From positions 2,956,001 through 3,020,000 of the forward strand of contig JACVVK020000013.1 of the NCBI GenBank assembly GCA_018292915.2: a stretch of DNA of 64,000 nt, given 5' to 3'. The notes beneath the pieces were generated by a model. That model worked only from the letters and a program-made list of their open reading frames with translations. It was not told where the DNA came from and did not search any database. Positions 46,582-57,325 of the stretch are shown in pieces (within the stretch, counting starts at the first letter, position 1; the number at the start of each line of letters is the position of its first letter). This DNA comes from Batillaria attramentaria. Taxonomy: Eukaryota; Mollusca; Gastropoda; Batillariidae. Position numbers and translations under genes: made by a program.

Positions 46582-46724
46582 TCATGACTGTGACTTGGAT
46601 GGGGTTGGTGTGAACATGTCCGTAATGTGCTTCTTGATTTGTTGGTAGTGCTCTGGTGGAAGCTGAGAGTCAGCAATGATGGCGTCCACAGACTCCTCCG
46701 TCAAGCTGTGATAACCATCCTCTT
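46582..46724 (-). CDS. GDPGP1: GDPGP1 exon 12 and stop
   Basis: [20 protein letters not shown] then [18 protein letters not shown] and a TGA at 46,582-46,584. Matches the human SLTEAAAVALIQDCRLPPSQ end. Acceptor TTTCAG. A SINE copy (46,025-46,440) lies in the probable 3' UTR or just beyond it. Confidence 0.95.
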
Positions 46725-47639
46725 CTGAAAATCAAAGAAAAACAAAGTTCTAAAACAATAACAACCCCACAGCATTAAAAATAAGAATATCAGAGCATGC
46801 CCCCCTCCCCACAGTTGCCGTGCATCACTTCAGTAAAAGCAAATTCGTAGTAGTAGTAAAAGCAAATTATATCACTCCCTTAACTCAGTTCACACCAAAC
46901 AAGTTACCAATATGCAGAAACGTTTTTCCCACTCCCAAATAAGCCCAAATATAAAAGACAGGCAGCTCAGTAAATGCACTGTCTGTTTGCATGAGCACTT
47001 AATAATAACAAAAATACATGTAATAACCGCATTAATATAGGAACTTTATCCAAAATATTTGGCTCAAAGCCCTGCGAGCTACACCCAACACGCACGTTCA
47101 CGCGAAGCACATGCATTCTCTCACACACTGGAAATAAACACATTACAATCATGTGGTGCGAAGGGCCAGCTCAGCAATTTAAGTTTCAGAATTTTAGAAT
47201 TGCATTTTTTTTTTTTTTTTCAATTTTGTGGGCTGAACATTTCCAAAGCAGAGGGGGAGGAAGCCGAAGTACCCGAAGATAACCCCTGACGGTCGGCCCG
47301 AATGAACAGAGCCACATAAGAGAAAGAAAAATTCTTCACCCTAAGTGGGACTTGAACCTGAACTCTCGCATTGGTGACCAAGTCTTAACCACTAGACCAC
47401 CAACCGCAAAAAGAAAGCACACCCGAGGTGAAATGACATGTCACACTACCATACAAACACAACAGAATGAACAGAACGAAGTGGTGACAGAAGAATGGGT
47501 AGTTGCTGTGCGTGGTTACTGGCATGTTCCGAGTTAATGAGTTGGGTTTGGGGTTTGGTTTGTTTTGGCTTTTATCACCGGTACTTGTTCTTGGTTTTTA
47601 ATTGTCTCAGTCTATCCTTTATCATTTCTACTCAGTTGT

Positions 47640-47709
<70 letters not shown>

Positions 47710-47923
47710 CTTTTACTTTTTTTTAACTGTTTTTACAAATTTGCGTAGTGTACATTGAGTGAAGTTTTTTGTTGTTGTTGTTTTTTAACTTTGGTTTTAT
47801 AATGTAAGGCGCATAGAGCTCGTTCCCCGGGGATAGACGCCCTATAAATATTATTATTAATAATAATAATAAATTGTTTTTATATTGCGCAGAAAATCTG
47901 CCCAAGAGAGCACTCAGTGCGCG

Positions 47924-47983
<60 letters not shown>

Positions 47984-50900
47984 GGCGGATGTGGGATACA
48001 GAGGAGGATACGGTAAAAATTTTAGTGAAAAGCTTGCCAAAACAGATAGGTTTTAAGGTGTGCCTTGAACTGTGACAGAGTAGGGAGGCTTCTAAGGGAG
48101 ACGGGCAGTGAATTCCAGATCTGGGGAGCGGAGTAACTGAAGGAACGTTGGCCATAAGTTTTCAGACTGATAAGGGGTATTTTTAATAGTTTCTTAGAAA
48201 ATGAGTGAAGTGAACGGGAGGTTTCATACGTAGTGAGCTTCTCTGTGAGGTGCTGCGGGAGAGATCTGTCGAAGTGACGGTATTATTATTATGAATGAGT
48301 TGTGAAGCGCTCTGCACACTCAGGCCATAATTCACTAACCTCTAATTGGCAAGTGACCACCCAGCTCAATAGAAGCCACATTAAATTCCTCAGCAGACTT
48401 TGTTCCTGGGAGAAATAAAAATTAAACACATTATGTAGGCAAAGAAAACAAAAGAGACTTAACTAACCTCGAGGAATCAGATGGCCTGAAAGTTCAACCA
48501 CAGCTACATTGAGTGGCCCCGAAAAAGACTTTGATCCTGGTTCGGAGAAACAAACACACACACACACATACAAATCGTTTGAACCATGTATCATCTATGT
48601 CAACACTTATCAGTAGCCTAATACATGTATTCTGGAGGGAAAATATTAATTACTTTGCTTTACTAAAAGTACCACAAAAGCATTCACACAAAACCTTTTA
48701 TCTGTGATGGAATGGGAAGTACGAAAAAAAACCAGTGCCATGTACACGCTGACAATACGCATAAAATGGTGTAGTTTTCAAGAGTGATTCTAATAGCCTG
48801 TGTGTAAAATGGAGAGGACCCCACACGCCATGTGGTTGTCATGTAATGCATGATGGCAGTGCCAGCTGAAACAACAGGTTCTGCGACTTTCAGTGGAAGA
48901 AGCAACTAGGTGAGTTTTAGAATTTGTTTCGGATGGTGAATCCGTAGATTTACTTGACAACATAACTTTACATGCTTTACGTGAGTGTGGTAGAAGCTAT
49001 TTCGTTGTTGTGGTGGTTGTTGTTTTGCTGTTTGTTGTTTGTTTTTGTCTGCAATGTAAAAAACCTCTGGCACTGGCCCCCGTAGTGTAGTGGTTAGCAC
49101 TTCGGATCATGGACCAAGAGACCCAGGTTCGAGTCCCAGCCGAGGCAAGCGGGATTTTTCGCACCTAGGTCGGCTCCTACCCAGAGCGGGTGTGCTATGG
49201 GCCCGATGGGGAGGCTGTTGCCACACAGCCGAGTTTCACCCACTTCACGGGTGCTTTTGGGGGGGTACCTCCCTTAGTATGACACGTCTTATGATGTGGA
49301 TGATTACACGGTCGGCACCGCAGGTGCCGTACTTCCCAGGCCTGGTTAATGCCAGGATATTTATGACAGGAAGCGTGGAATGCGGCCCTGTCCCGTAGTC
49401 CCAAACCACACGGACCTCCATAACATCATCTTACCATCATCCTCTTCTCTGAGCCCCCTCCTCATCTCCATCATCATGCATAATAAAAATTGTCCCAGCT
49501 TCCGAATCCTCCGTGGGTTCCACCCATGACCTGGGAGGAACACCACTGGAGCTGGCAAAGAGTTGGCCCGCAGAAAATTAAAAAAAACAAAAAAAAAACC
49601 ACCTCCGGCACCCGTGGTTCCACAGGCAGACAGTGAACGGGTAATCTCTTGCGAGCCTGAGCCTGCACAATGTGGGAACACCATGTACAAGAAACCCAAA
49701 CAAAAAGAAAGTTCATACCAACAAACTTGCGTCGAGGCCAGATGAAGACACGGACTGTGGTGTTCTCTGATCCACGCTTTTCATCAAACACCGTGCCACG
49801 ACAGATAAACAGGTTGTGGGCGATGTCCGCCTCTTGAAAATAGCTGCTCACTTTGTGTACCTGTCTGAAATCAAGCAGGTTTGGCCAGGTGTACTAGCAA
49901 TTCTCATAACTTATTCCAACACTTTGCTCACTGAAATCAGCGGACGCTTCCCCTTCCCCAGCCCATTAGCCGCAAATTAGTCTTTGTTGCTTGCGCGGCG
50001 TTAAGCCCTAAATAACTAACTTCCCCATCCCTGAATCTCTACCCAGCAGGCTCACTCCTAGCTCATGCCCACCATTCTCTAACCATTTAACTGTGTCATT
50101 TGCACTAGGCTGCACCTAAGCCAACTTGTGTTTCGAATAGTTTTGCTTGTGTGGATACCTTGAAATAGTCAATCTTAATGCCAGCTCTGAACTGGGCACT
50201 GCGGAGCACCACAGTGTTGTGCACACACTAGACACAGTTGTGATTGCGGAAGATTCCGCCGCTCTGGTGTCATCACAGCTACTGGGATTTCAAATAGCCC
50301 CAGCTGTGACTGTGGGTTCCACAACAGATTCTGATTGGCTGTACTACGTCACTCGGCGCGCAAACGTGGCAGACAGTGTGTCCTCAACTGCACTGTCGCT
50401 GGGTGAAGTGTTATAGACCTTTTCGAAGGACACAGATGTCTTTGGGATGCCACGGATAAGCACTACAGACGCTTGTCTTCGAGCTCTGCTTACCATTCTG
50501 GACGCTATGGGCATCGGATGGTATTGTATCGTGATCGTACGTCAACATGCCAGCTGCCTTTGTTCAGTTTTTGTAGTTAGCAGACACACCGAGCACAATG
50601 ACTGTGATGTGGCGTATGTGTGTTTCGCGTGCTGTGAACAGTTAATAGAGTTTAAAATTGAGCCTTTGGCTTTAAATGTACATATACCACTGCACGTCTC
50701 AATGAAGAATGCAGAGTCACAAACACAAGTAGCACAAAGTAGTTACGCATACCTGCTGACCTCCTGCACAGTTGACCCATGGAGCTGAAAGCCAAAGCCC
50801 GGAACAGGGATGGTGGTGATCTCGTAAACACTACCTGTCAGGTGCTCAACTGGCTGCACACAAGGATGGAGATCTCTCAATGTTTACCTTGCATTGGGTG

Positions 50901-52722
50901 TGCACCATTTTGGGGGTCACTATCCCTGAATTTCTGGCTGAAAGTGCTACATGTACTAGAAAATGCAAGTTAGTCAAAACCTCACAAGTCCATTCAAAAA
51001 GTTGAAAGACTAAATCGAGAGACAGACTGTCTGTGAAGAAATGCACTTGCCATGGTTTAAAAGCATACAAACAAACAAACCAAAAACCCCCACTCACCCA
51101 CACACCACCACCATAGCACAAACTTTTCATATATGACATGCAATACTAGGAAAGAACTGAAGCGAACCAATATGTAACAACAGCTCTAATTACCTAAAAA
51201 AATTAAAACGAAAAAGACAAAGAAAAAAAAATCCATGTACTTCAGCTAGAATGAAATTCATTCTAGTCTTACCCAGCCCCCCCATCGCCATCTTTTTCTG
51301 GAAGGTCTTCAGCTCCATCTCAGTCTTCCTGCTGAAGAATCTACCTATCACTCCTACCGGAAATCTCACCAAATGAAGCAACTTCAATGCTGCATTACAG
51401 GTGTCTAAATCACACTTACACAGTACTCCACAACAAGTTCGTGCTCCAGATAGTATGCATGCAGATGAAGGTGGTTGACAGATGCAAAAGCACACAGGCT
51501 GTTGAAACCCATTCTCAGCCCTCTGAAACATTCATACATTTACATGCTGGATATGATTCATCCAATATTGCTTCACCTAAATTACTTTTAAAACATATCA
51601 CATAACAACTAAATCTTGCTTTGTGGCGAAACATGACTAAAGCAGTTAACACAGCAAAAATGCAAGACTGAGGAACTACTGTGGTTATCATGTAAACCCA
51701 AATCTGCCTTGGGCCCAGCACAGTAAAAAGTTCATCTCAACACACAAAACATGAAAAGTGATTAAAAAAAAAAACAAAAAAAAACAAACAAACACAGATT
51801 TAGCTAACTGGCTAGGTGACAGACCAGTTGAGACCTCAACATTGTTAAACACCTGACCACCTTAAAGATCTAATCTCCCAATAAAAAGATTTCCGAAGTG
51901 TGAACAATTTTTACAGAGTCAACCATGCAAGCACAGTCAACCCTGTCACACTTGCAGAGTTTTCAGCGTCCATGAAACCCCAACAAAAGCCAAGGGAAGC
52001 CTGATTTCACAGCTCAGTTTGTGTTTTGACACGGAGTGAGAAAGATCGTGCAGCACTCAACATCCGCTAGACACTGTAGCGATATGTCTCGCTCACTGAC
52101 CAAAAGCCAAATAACATCACGGCAAACTGGTGCTCTGGTTTTATAAGGGTCCCCGAAGCGCTGAAAACTCTGCAACTGACAAGAGTTGCCTGGATTATGC
52201 ACAGACGAAGGAGTCGCAGTTTTAAAAAAACGCAATGTTTGCGGCTTTTTGCTGAGATTGCAGACCTTTAAGCATGGCTGACATGAAGTTGGCAGGGGAG
52301 ACTTTTGGGTGACCGCTTTAGCTGTATGTGACCAGCTTATGCTAGAAGTGACACCTACCTTGGAAGATCTGACTGTAATTTGTAATTTGAGGAGCCCTTC
52401 TTACCTGTGTTTGCTAAGTAGTGTCATCTCAAGAGCTACACGGATGGACGTCTCTGTCAAAACCTGTCAAAAATCAATATCCTTGACAACTCTTACTGCA
52501 ACAACCACAAGTACATTCTGCATAATCAAAGTGCAACACTCCCACTAAGCCAAATTTAAATCCATGCAGACCAGATTAAACATGATTTTTTGTGTGTGTG
52601 AGGCCACCGATGCACAACCCCAAAATTACTTCATAGGAATTGAGTTAATTGTTTTAAATAAATGTGCGAATTATTTTATTAGGCTTTTCTTGTTGAAGCA
52701 GAAAACAAGTGAGAGAGAGAGA

Positions 52723-52782
<60 letters not shown>

Positions 52783-53115
52783 AAGAGACTCATGAACCAT
52801 TTAGTCTCTGTGAAAGCTCTGCATGGCATCATCCTACTTTTGCTGTTATACAAGTCATCCAACTCTCACTTGAGGTAAACACTGATCTATCTGTGGCACC
52901 AGCAGCGTGTGTCCATACTCCATGGGGCTGACGTTGATGACGAGTGCATGACGCTCCTCTGATGCAGTTTCTAGCCTCTGTGCACACACACACACACACA
53001 CACACACACTGTGTACAGGGTGACGCATAGTAATATCTATAATACACATTTCCTATTTTGCAATTGTTCTGAAATGTGACACTTGTGTCTTAGCTCTCAG
53101 ACCGAGAGAGAGAGA

Positions 53116-53178
<63 letters not shown>

Positions 53179-56100
53179 TATTACAAAGTGAAGCAAAGTT
53201 AAACACTTTCTATTTTGTTCTGGTTCTGAAAAGTGACAATTTTGTCAGTGTCACTGCTCTCAAAGAAGGATGCATGACAGACAGACGGAGATCCAGGCAG
53301 CAACTGCTTACTGTACATTACTGCAAAGCTTAAAATGAGTTACATTTACAAAAGGCTGACCATCTCTTTACCTGATTTCCTGTTTCACCGTTGCTTTCCC
53401 CGTCTAATGCCTTCTGCTGGGTTTGATCACAAGCAGCTGGAGAACTGCCATTGCAGCTCCCATCACCAGTGTCATTTTCCATCTCTATGATATTGTTCAG
53501 CTGTTAGGAAAAAAAAAAAAATTACATGCAGAGGTATGTGAGGCAGCAAGAAAAAAATGTCTGACGGAACAGCTTGCCTTGCTTCATATGTAATAAAAAC
53601 TAATGTACTTTGTACCATGCAGGCTGGGGAATTGCCGAGGGGAAAAAAAGACTGAAACCTAGGCCGGGGTACAGAGGTAGCTGCTAGGGATCTATGGGGT
53701 AAACCCCCCACTTAATAAAACAAATTTTAGCGTTTTTAAAGGCATATAGTCACCTCTCCTGGCACCCAAAAGTAAAATACTACAGTACCATGGTACTGAC
53801 ATGCAAGTCTTCAAAAATGAAGACAGACTGTCCCATATGGCATTACATGTATCATGATAAATGACTGTGTGTGCAACCTTTTTCCTGCTTCATTTTCTTT
53901 GGCTGAAAATCGCCAAACAACTGAAAATTCCCCAGCCTGACCATGCCCTCCTCACTCACTCACTCTCACCTTTTGCCCCTTCTGGGGCATAGGCCACCGA
54001 CAAGGGCTCTCCAAGCCTCCCGGTTCTGGGCCAGTCCCTGCAGCTGTTCCCAGCTGTGTCCCATACTATCTCCAGCTAGAGATCCATCCTCTCCCATGGC
54101 CGAAAGATCCCTTAGAATTCTTGTTGGTGTTTTTGTAACGAGACTAGTTTTTACGGGATGGGTTGTTAGCCCAATGCCTAACCCCCAACCAGGAGGACCA
54201 GCGGACCGCGCTTTGTCAAACCTCTACCCTTTGACATGTCCCGCTTGGGTGGCCCTACCAGGAGACTAAACTACTGCTGGCATAGCTCTCTGGGTCACCG
54301 AGACACGCTAGCCCCACAACCACGTCAAGGTGGCGATCCACTGGGGGATGCCCTCCTGCCCAGATCCATTTATTCTCTGGTTAAAAAAAAAAAACCAAAA
54401 CATCCTTCCACTGTCAGTTTGTATCGGCTATTACCAGGAGCAGACAGTCAGTGCCTGGGCAATGAAGCTAATTAAGCAGCTGCAAATTTATTTAACTCAT
54501 TCAGCTGATTTCCTTTTGTTTGTTTTTTATCTAAAGGGTGGCTGCACATTTCTGCTTTGTTTTCCCTCCTTCCAATCAGTCTATGCCCCAAAACCTCTCC
54601 CAAAGCACCATGAGCACTCAAGTCAGGAGAGAGCCGTGCATTTAATGCAGTCATTATCATTATCACCATCTGTCCTAAACAAAACTGAGCTGTTGCGACT
54701 AATGAAGAAAATTCTAAAGGCCGCGATCCACGATCAGACAGTGCGGGACCGCAGTGCGGGATCTGATGAGTTTCTATGGCAACCAGCAGATTCTTGACGT
54801 CACTATCAGACAGTGCGGGATGCGGGCTAGGGTTCAGCCGGCGCTACTTTCTTGCCCGCACTGCAGGACGGGTGCCATCAGACAGCCAATCAAATTGCGA
54901 GCTTCGCGCACACGCCCTTTTTCACCCTTGACCCCAACAAAAGATGGCCAACCTTTCTCGAGAGCAGACTGTCCACCGGTCACGCACTGCGGGATACGTG
55001 GAGCACTACATCCCGTCAGACATCCGATCCCGCAGCCGTCCGTCCCACACTGTCTGATCGTGGATCGCGGGCTTAAGAACTTACTCCAGACACTTACCAC
55101 AGATTTCTTAGGTGATGATGCAGTTTCCTTGTGCCGCATATAAAAGATTATTTCATGAGGCCCGACCCAGGTGAAGTTGAATTGCTTGGGGTTGAACGGC
55201 TGCGTGATGCTGCGGATGTCCTGAGGCTTCCGTCGCTCCTTGGCTCGAAGGAGATTCAGCTGTGACAGAGAATGTTTCACATTCAACATAACCTTTAGGC
55301 TTTACCTCAACATTTTATTGTGAAGTTAAGTTGTGGGGCCTAGCTGTAAAGCCTGGTCTGCAGTGATAACAGATGTTGCACTGGAAACCGGTTAAATTGT
55401 CGCAGCAGCTCTATCTTTAAGACATTCTGGCAATTCAACATTTCTCTCAGTTTACTAGAAGACAAATGATGTGAACTCTTACTTTTTTGTAATCCTAATC
55501 AATTGGGTTTTTTGTTTTTGTTTTATTTTTTGTTTTTTGGTTTTTTTTGGGGGGGGAGGGAGTGGGGGGTTCTTTTTTATTTTCACCCCCCCCCCCCCCC
55601 CCCCCCCCCCAACGAAAACACACCTCTCAGGGTCTGAAAGGCCACTGACACGTTTGTATTTTGGTAGCTCTTCTGTCTGCACCAAGGTTCAACTGGACAA
55701 CTATCACCAATCTCAGGGGTGGGGGTGGGTGTTTGGGAGTTTAACGTCCTTTTCCACCATGTAAGGGTGATATCAAAGATAAGGCAACGAGAAGAAGGCC
55801 AGCACAAATATTTGGCCCCAGCTGGGATTCGAACTCGCCACCTGAGCACTGAGAGTCCAATGCTCTACCATTAAGAATACTGTTCAACATAATCAATTTA
55901 TTGTTCATTAATTGAAATTATAAGAGCTCTGTCATTCAGCAAAAAAATAAAAGAAGAATTGTGCAATATTTAGGCAATCAAATACAACAGGCTATGGTTT
56001 CTTACCTGTGCAACATAGTGTTTAGGCCCTGGAATAATGCGTGTTGTAATATGGTCGATGTCGTATCGGAACGCTCCACCTTTCATCGCTTTATCCCATC

Positions 56101-57325
56101 TCTTCCGCAGTTCAAGATCAAACTATCAATTAAAAACAGGCATTCATTTATTAGATTAATTCTTTCATTAAATCCGCGAATGTCCCACGGTGGAAGGGAC
56201 CCAGTTGCCCGCTGTACCTGCAGGCACCTGTCTGATAGTAATGTTGATATACAATACAATACAATACAATAAATCTTTATTATCCCCTTAGGGGGAAATT
56301 ATGGTGTGGGGATCATAAAAACATAAGACAGTACATTAAAATCACTCAAACAAATAAAATTTAATATACACCTTAAAATATTCCTAAATATCACATCATT
56401 GCTATGCCATCACAGCTTTAAAACACACACACACACACACTCATATGTTGTGTGTTTTGTGAGGGTGTACTGTATTGTTTGTATTTATGTGATATGCTTT
56501 GTTCATATGTGACTGTATTGTTCCAATGTTTTTCTTTTCTGTTCCTTGTAAAGTGCTGTGAGCTCTCTGCGAGAACGAGCGCTGTATATAAGTATCAATT
56601 ATTATTAATATCAGTTTTCTGCGCTCTGATAACTGCAGTAATAACTAATACATGTATGTATTACCTCAGTGGAATTTCACTGTGCCAAATTTATCATACC
56701 AGCTATCATATAAAATTAAAATAGTTGTTCTTACCTTACTTAACTCAAAAGGTGAGCCTGGGGCCCATGTGTTTGTGGAGAAGCTGAAATCATCACTGGA
56801 GTATTCAAAGGTGTCAACACCCTGAAAATGCATTCCAAAACATGACATGAAATTGAGAAACCAGTTATTTTCCTATTAATATGAAAATTGTAATAAACGC
56901 ATAACTTGATAGGTTTTCTGTTTCGATGGCAGATGTGTTACATATTCTCCAAAAAATCTTTAGGTGTCAAGTTCTGGGAATGCTAGCCCTTTCAACGTGT
57001 GGCAGTCAATGTTGTTCTGTCACCTCTGTGACATGAAGTGCATGACAGTGTTGGCACTCTGAATTAAGCCAATGTTGCATTGGGCCTAAATGATACTAGA
57101 CTTGCACAAGTTTTATCTATTTCATTTGGGTAAAAAGATACCTATTCGCTCCTCCCCTGCTCTACCAATACACGCACTGTAGCCTCTAGCTACACTATTT
57201 TTTAAGTGAAGATACAAGCTCTTTGTTTCTTCCCGGCCAGCACATGTTTCTTAATGGGCTGATGGAGTATAAGCTTAATGATCGGCAGATCTAAATATTC
57301 TAAAGCATACTTCCGGTCTCTGCAT
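46582..57325 (-). CDS. GDPGP1: GDP-D-glucose phosphorylase, complete gene (12 coding exons)
   Basis: Ortholog of GDPGP1 (human C15orf58, related to plant VTC2), a cytosolic HIT-superfamily enzyme that phosphorolyses GDP-D-glucose to GDP and glucose-1-phosphate, removing a faulty by-product of GDP-mannose synthesis. Joined exons give about 411 residues (human 385). Visible family blocks in order: [16 protein letters not shown] (N), [54 protein letters not shown] (171-206), [22 protein letters not shown] with catalytic-type His243/245/247, [34 protein letters not shown] and the C-terminal [20 protein letters not shown]. All exon phases close and a TGA stop ends the frame. An acidic linker (exon 5) lengthens the protein relative to human. 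Confidence 0.96.
47006..47407 (-). mobile_element. tRNA-headed SINE, family C
   Basis: Minus-strand copy in a GDPGP1 intron, with the same body order and head TGGTCTAGTGGTTAAGAC on the minus strand. A T-run of about 18 interrupts it. Confidence 0.8.
47639..47706. repeat. (TG)n microsatellite
   Basis: About 67 bases of TG in a GDPGP1 intron. Confidence 0.98.
47930..47981. repeat. (CA)n microsatellite
   Basis: About 50 bases of CA in the 3' tail of the LINE fragment. Confidence 0.98.
48022..48281 (-). pseudogene. LINE ORF2 C-terminal fragment (non-LTR retrotransposon)
   Basis: One uninterrupted frame of about 86 codons ending TAA at 48,022. It reads [20 protein letters not shown], then [20 protein letters not shown] and [10 protein letters not shown]. 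The pattern Y-x-T-R-S-L, LKTYG-R-FS-AP-WN-LP and F-K-LK-LF is the usual C-terminal tail of jockey/CR1/L2-type and related non-LTR ORF2 proteins. A 3' UTR-like tail with (CA)n and (ATT)n follows. Only the last part of the element is present (5' truncated), inside a GDPGP1 intron. Clade not resolved. Confidence 0.8.
48340..48405 (-). CDS. GDPGP1: GDPGP1 exon 11b (copy closest to family consensus)
   Basis: 66 nt, phase 1-1, acceptor CCCAG, donor [26 protein letters not shown] then R, matching human IKDGEAFNVALCELAGHLPV. It lies 62 bp downstream of copy 11a in transcription order. Taken as the default exon. Confidence 0.9.
48468..48536 (-). CDS. GDPGP1: GDPGP1 exon 11a (duplicate copy, diverged)
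   Basis: 69 nt, phase 1-1, acceptor ACCAG, donor GTTAGT. Encodes [20 protein letters not shown] then PR. Same position in the protein as exon 11b and clearly homologous to it, but with the conserved Glu-Glu-Phe of the family replaced by Ser-Gly-Pro-Leu and one extra codon. No stop. It may be an alternative exon or an unused relic. Confidence 0.8.
49072..49580 (+). mobile_element. Long tRNA-headed SINE, family E
   Basis: GGCCCCCGTAGTGTAGTGGT head, box B GGTTCGAGTCCC, about 500 bp body including GGCACCGCAGGTGCCGTACT and GACAGGAAGCGTGGAATGCG. Matched in inverse by 60,395-60,888. Confidence 0.85.
49719..49864 (-). CDS. GDPGP1: GDPGP1 exon 10
   Basis: [20 protein letters not shown] then [15 protein letters not shown] matches human HEIAHNLFVTRG and VRVILWARKSCFG. 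Acceptor TTTCAG (the nearer ACAG would put a stop in frame), donor GTATGA, phase 2 to 1. Confidence 0.95.
50753..50853 (-). CDS. GDPGP1: GDPGP1 exon 9
   Basis: [20 protein letters not shown] then [13 protein letters not shown], corresponding to human LPVEQ..LLQDLPAPGFLFY. Acceptor GTGTGCAG, donor GTATGC, phase 0 to 2. Confidence 0.93.
51420..51522 (-). CDS. GDPGP1: GDPGP1 exon 8 (HIT catalytic motif)
   Basis: Encodes [20 protein letters not shown] then [14 protein letters not shown]. The H-x-H-x-H (His243, 245, 247) is the catalytic signature; in the family the middle/last His of this motif carries the GMP intermediate. Acceptor TTTCAG, donor GTAAGT. Confidence 0.97.
51862..52271 (-). mobile_element. 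TTAA-flanked non-autonomous element, copy 2
   Basis: Inverted relative to the 8,403-8,819 copy, with the same termini TTAAAG at both ends. It lies in the GDPGP1 intron between exons 7 and 8, ending 133 bp from exon 7. Confidence 0.75.
52405..52463 (-). CDS. GDPGP1: GDPGP1 exon 7
   Basis: [20 protein letters not shown], corresponding to human LLPGALRAGIEAVLLSLHP. Phase 0 in, phase 2 out. Acceptor TTGACAG, donor GTAAGA. Confidence 0.92.
52720..52781. repeat. (GA)/(CA)n microsatellite
   Basis: A short GA run then about 55 bases of CA, between GDPGP1 exons 6 and 7. Confidence 0.98.
52870..52977 (-). CDS. GDPGP1: GDPGP1 exon 6
   Basis: 36 codons, phase 0-0. [19 protein letters not shown] matches human VVINVSPLEWGHVLLVPE, part of the nucleotide-binding core. 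The 3' splice site is a (TG)n repeat ending GCACAG. Donor GTGAGA. Confidence 0.96.
53112..53175. repeat. (GA)/(CA)n microsatellite, intron 5 of GDPGP1
   Basis: A GA run then about 57 bases of CA (UG on the transcript), about 135 bp upstream of exon 6. Confidence 0.98.
53372..53500 (-). CDS. GDPGP1: GDPGP1 exon 5 (acidic linker)
   Basis: 43 codons, phase 0-0, Asn/Gly/Ser/Glu-rich ([20 protein letters not shown]). No counterpart in the human protein, which has only a short loop here. Acceptor TAACAG, donor GTAAAG. A disordered insertion rather than part of the fold; it could be optionally spliced since it is symmetric. Confidence 0.8.
54717..55073. mobile_element. TIR element with TA flanks next to GDPGP1 exon 4
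   Basis: About 28-bp inverted ends containing CGCGATCCACGATCAGACAG; subterminal copies of CAGACAGTGCGGGA recur inside. TA lies outside both ends (54,715-54,716 and 55,074-55,075). About 357 bp with no credible coding. The right end is about 23 bp from the exon 4 donor. Confidence 0.75.
55098..55259 (-). CDS. GDPGP1: GDPGP1 exon 4
   Basis: 54 codons, phase 0-0. [20 protein letters not shown] matches human QAFDPVQFNFNKIRPGEVLF. Acceptor TCACAG, donor GTAAGT. A TIR element ends about 25 bp downstream of this donor. Confidence 0.96.
55717..55872 (-). mobile_element. tRNA-headed SINE, family A
   Basis: Minus-strand copy: GGGTGTTTGGGAGTTTAACG on plus, then CCCCAGCTGGGATTCGAACT. The 5' end of the head is missing. 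In the GDPGP1 intron between exons 3 and 4. Confidence 0.85.
56006..56122 (-). CDS. GDPGP1: GDPGP1 exon 3
   Basis: 39 codons, phase 0-0. [20 protein letters not shown] then AQ matches the human [23 protein letters not shown] segment. Acceptor GATAG, donor GTAAG. Confidence 0.95.
56735..56821 (-). CDS. GDPGP1: GDPGP1 exon 2
   Basis: 29 codons, phase 0-0 ([17 protein letters not shown], then [10 protein letters not shown]). Acceptor TTTTCAG, donor GTAAGA. The SPFELSK end lines up with the human QSPFDAAL segment. Confidence 0.9.
57311..57325 (-). CDS. GDPGP1: GDPGP1 exon 1 (coding part)
   Basis: Five codons, MQRPE, then donor GTATGC. The ATG has A at -3. Phase 0 joins exon 2. The same frame stays open upstream to another ATG at 57,523, which would add 66 basic residues, so the start is not certain. 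Very short coding part, assigned by context. Confidence 0.6.

Noticed and set aside
50147..50788. Two adjacent plus-strand frames (89 and 113 codons) with a DWLYYV..NVADS segment faintly like BEL/Pao retroelement proteins
   Set aside because: Similarity limited to a few residues, no other retroelement domain, and the second overlaps GDPGP1 exon 9 on the other strand.
54754..55289. Open frames of 129 and 151 codons over the TIR element
   Set aside because: The minus frame is GDPGP1 exon 4 read through into the intron; the plus frame is element sequence without a domain.
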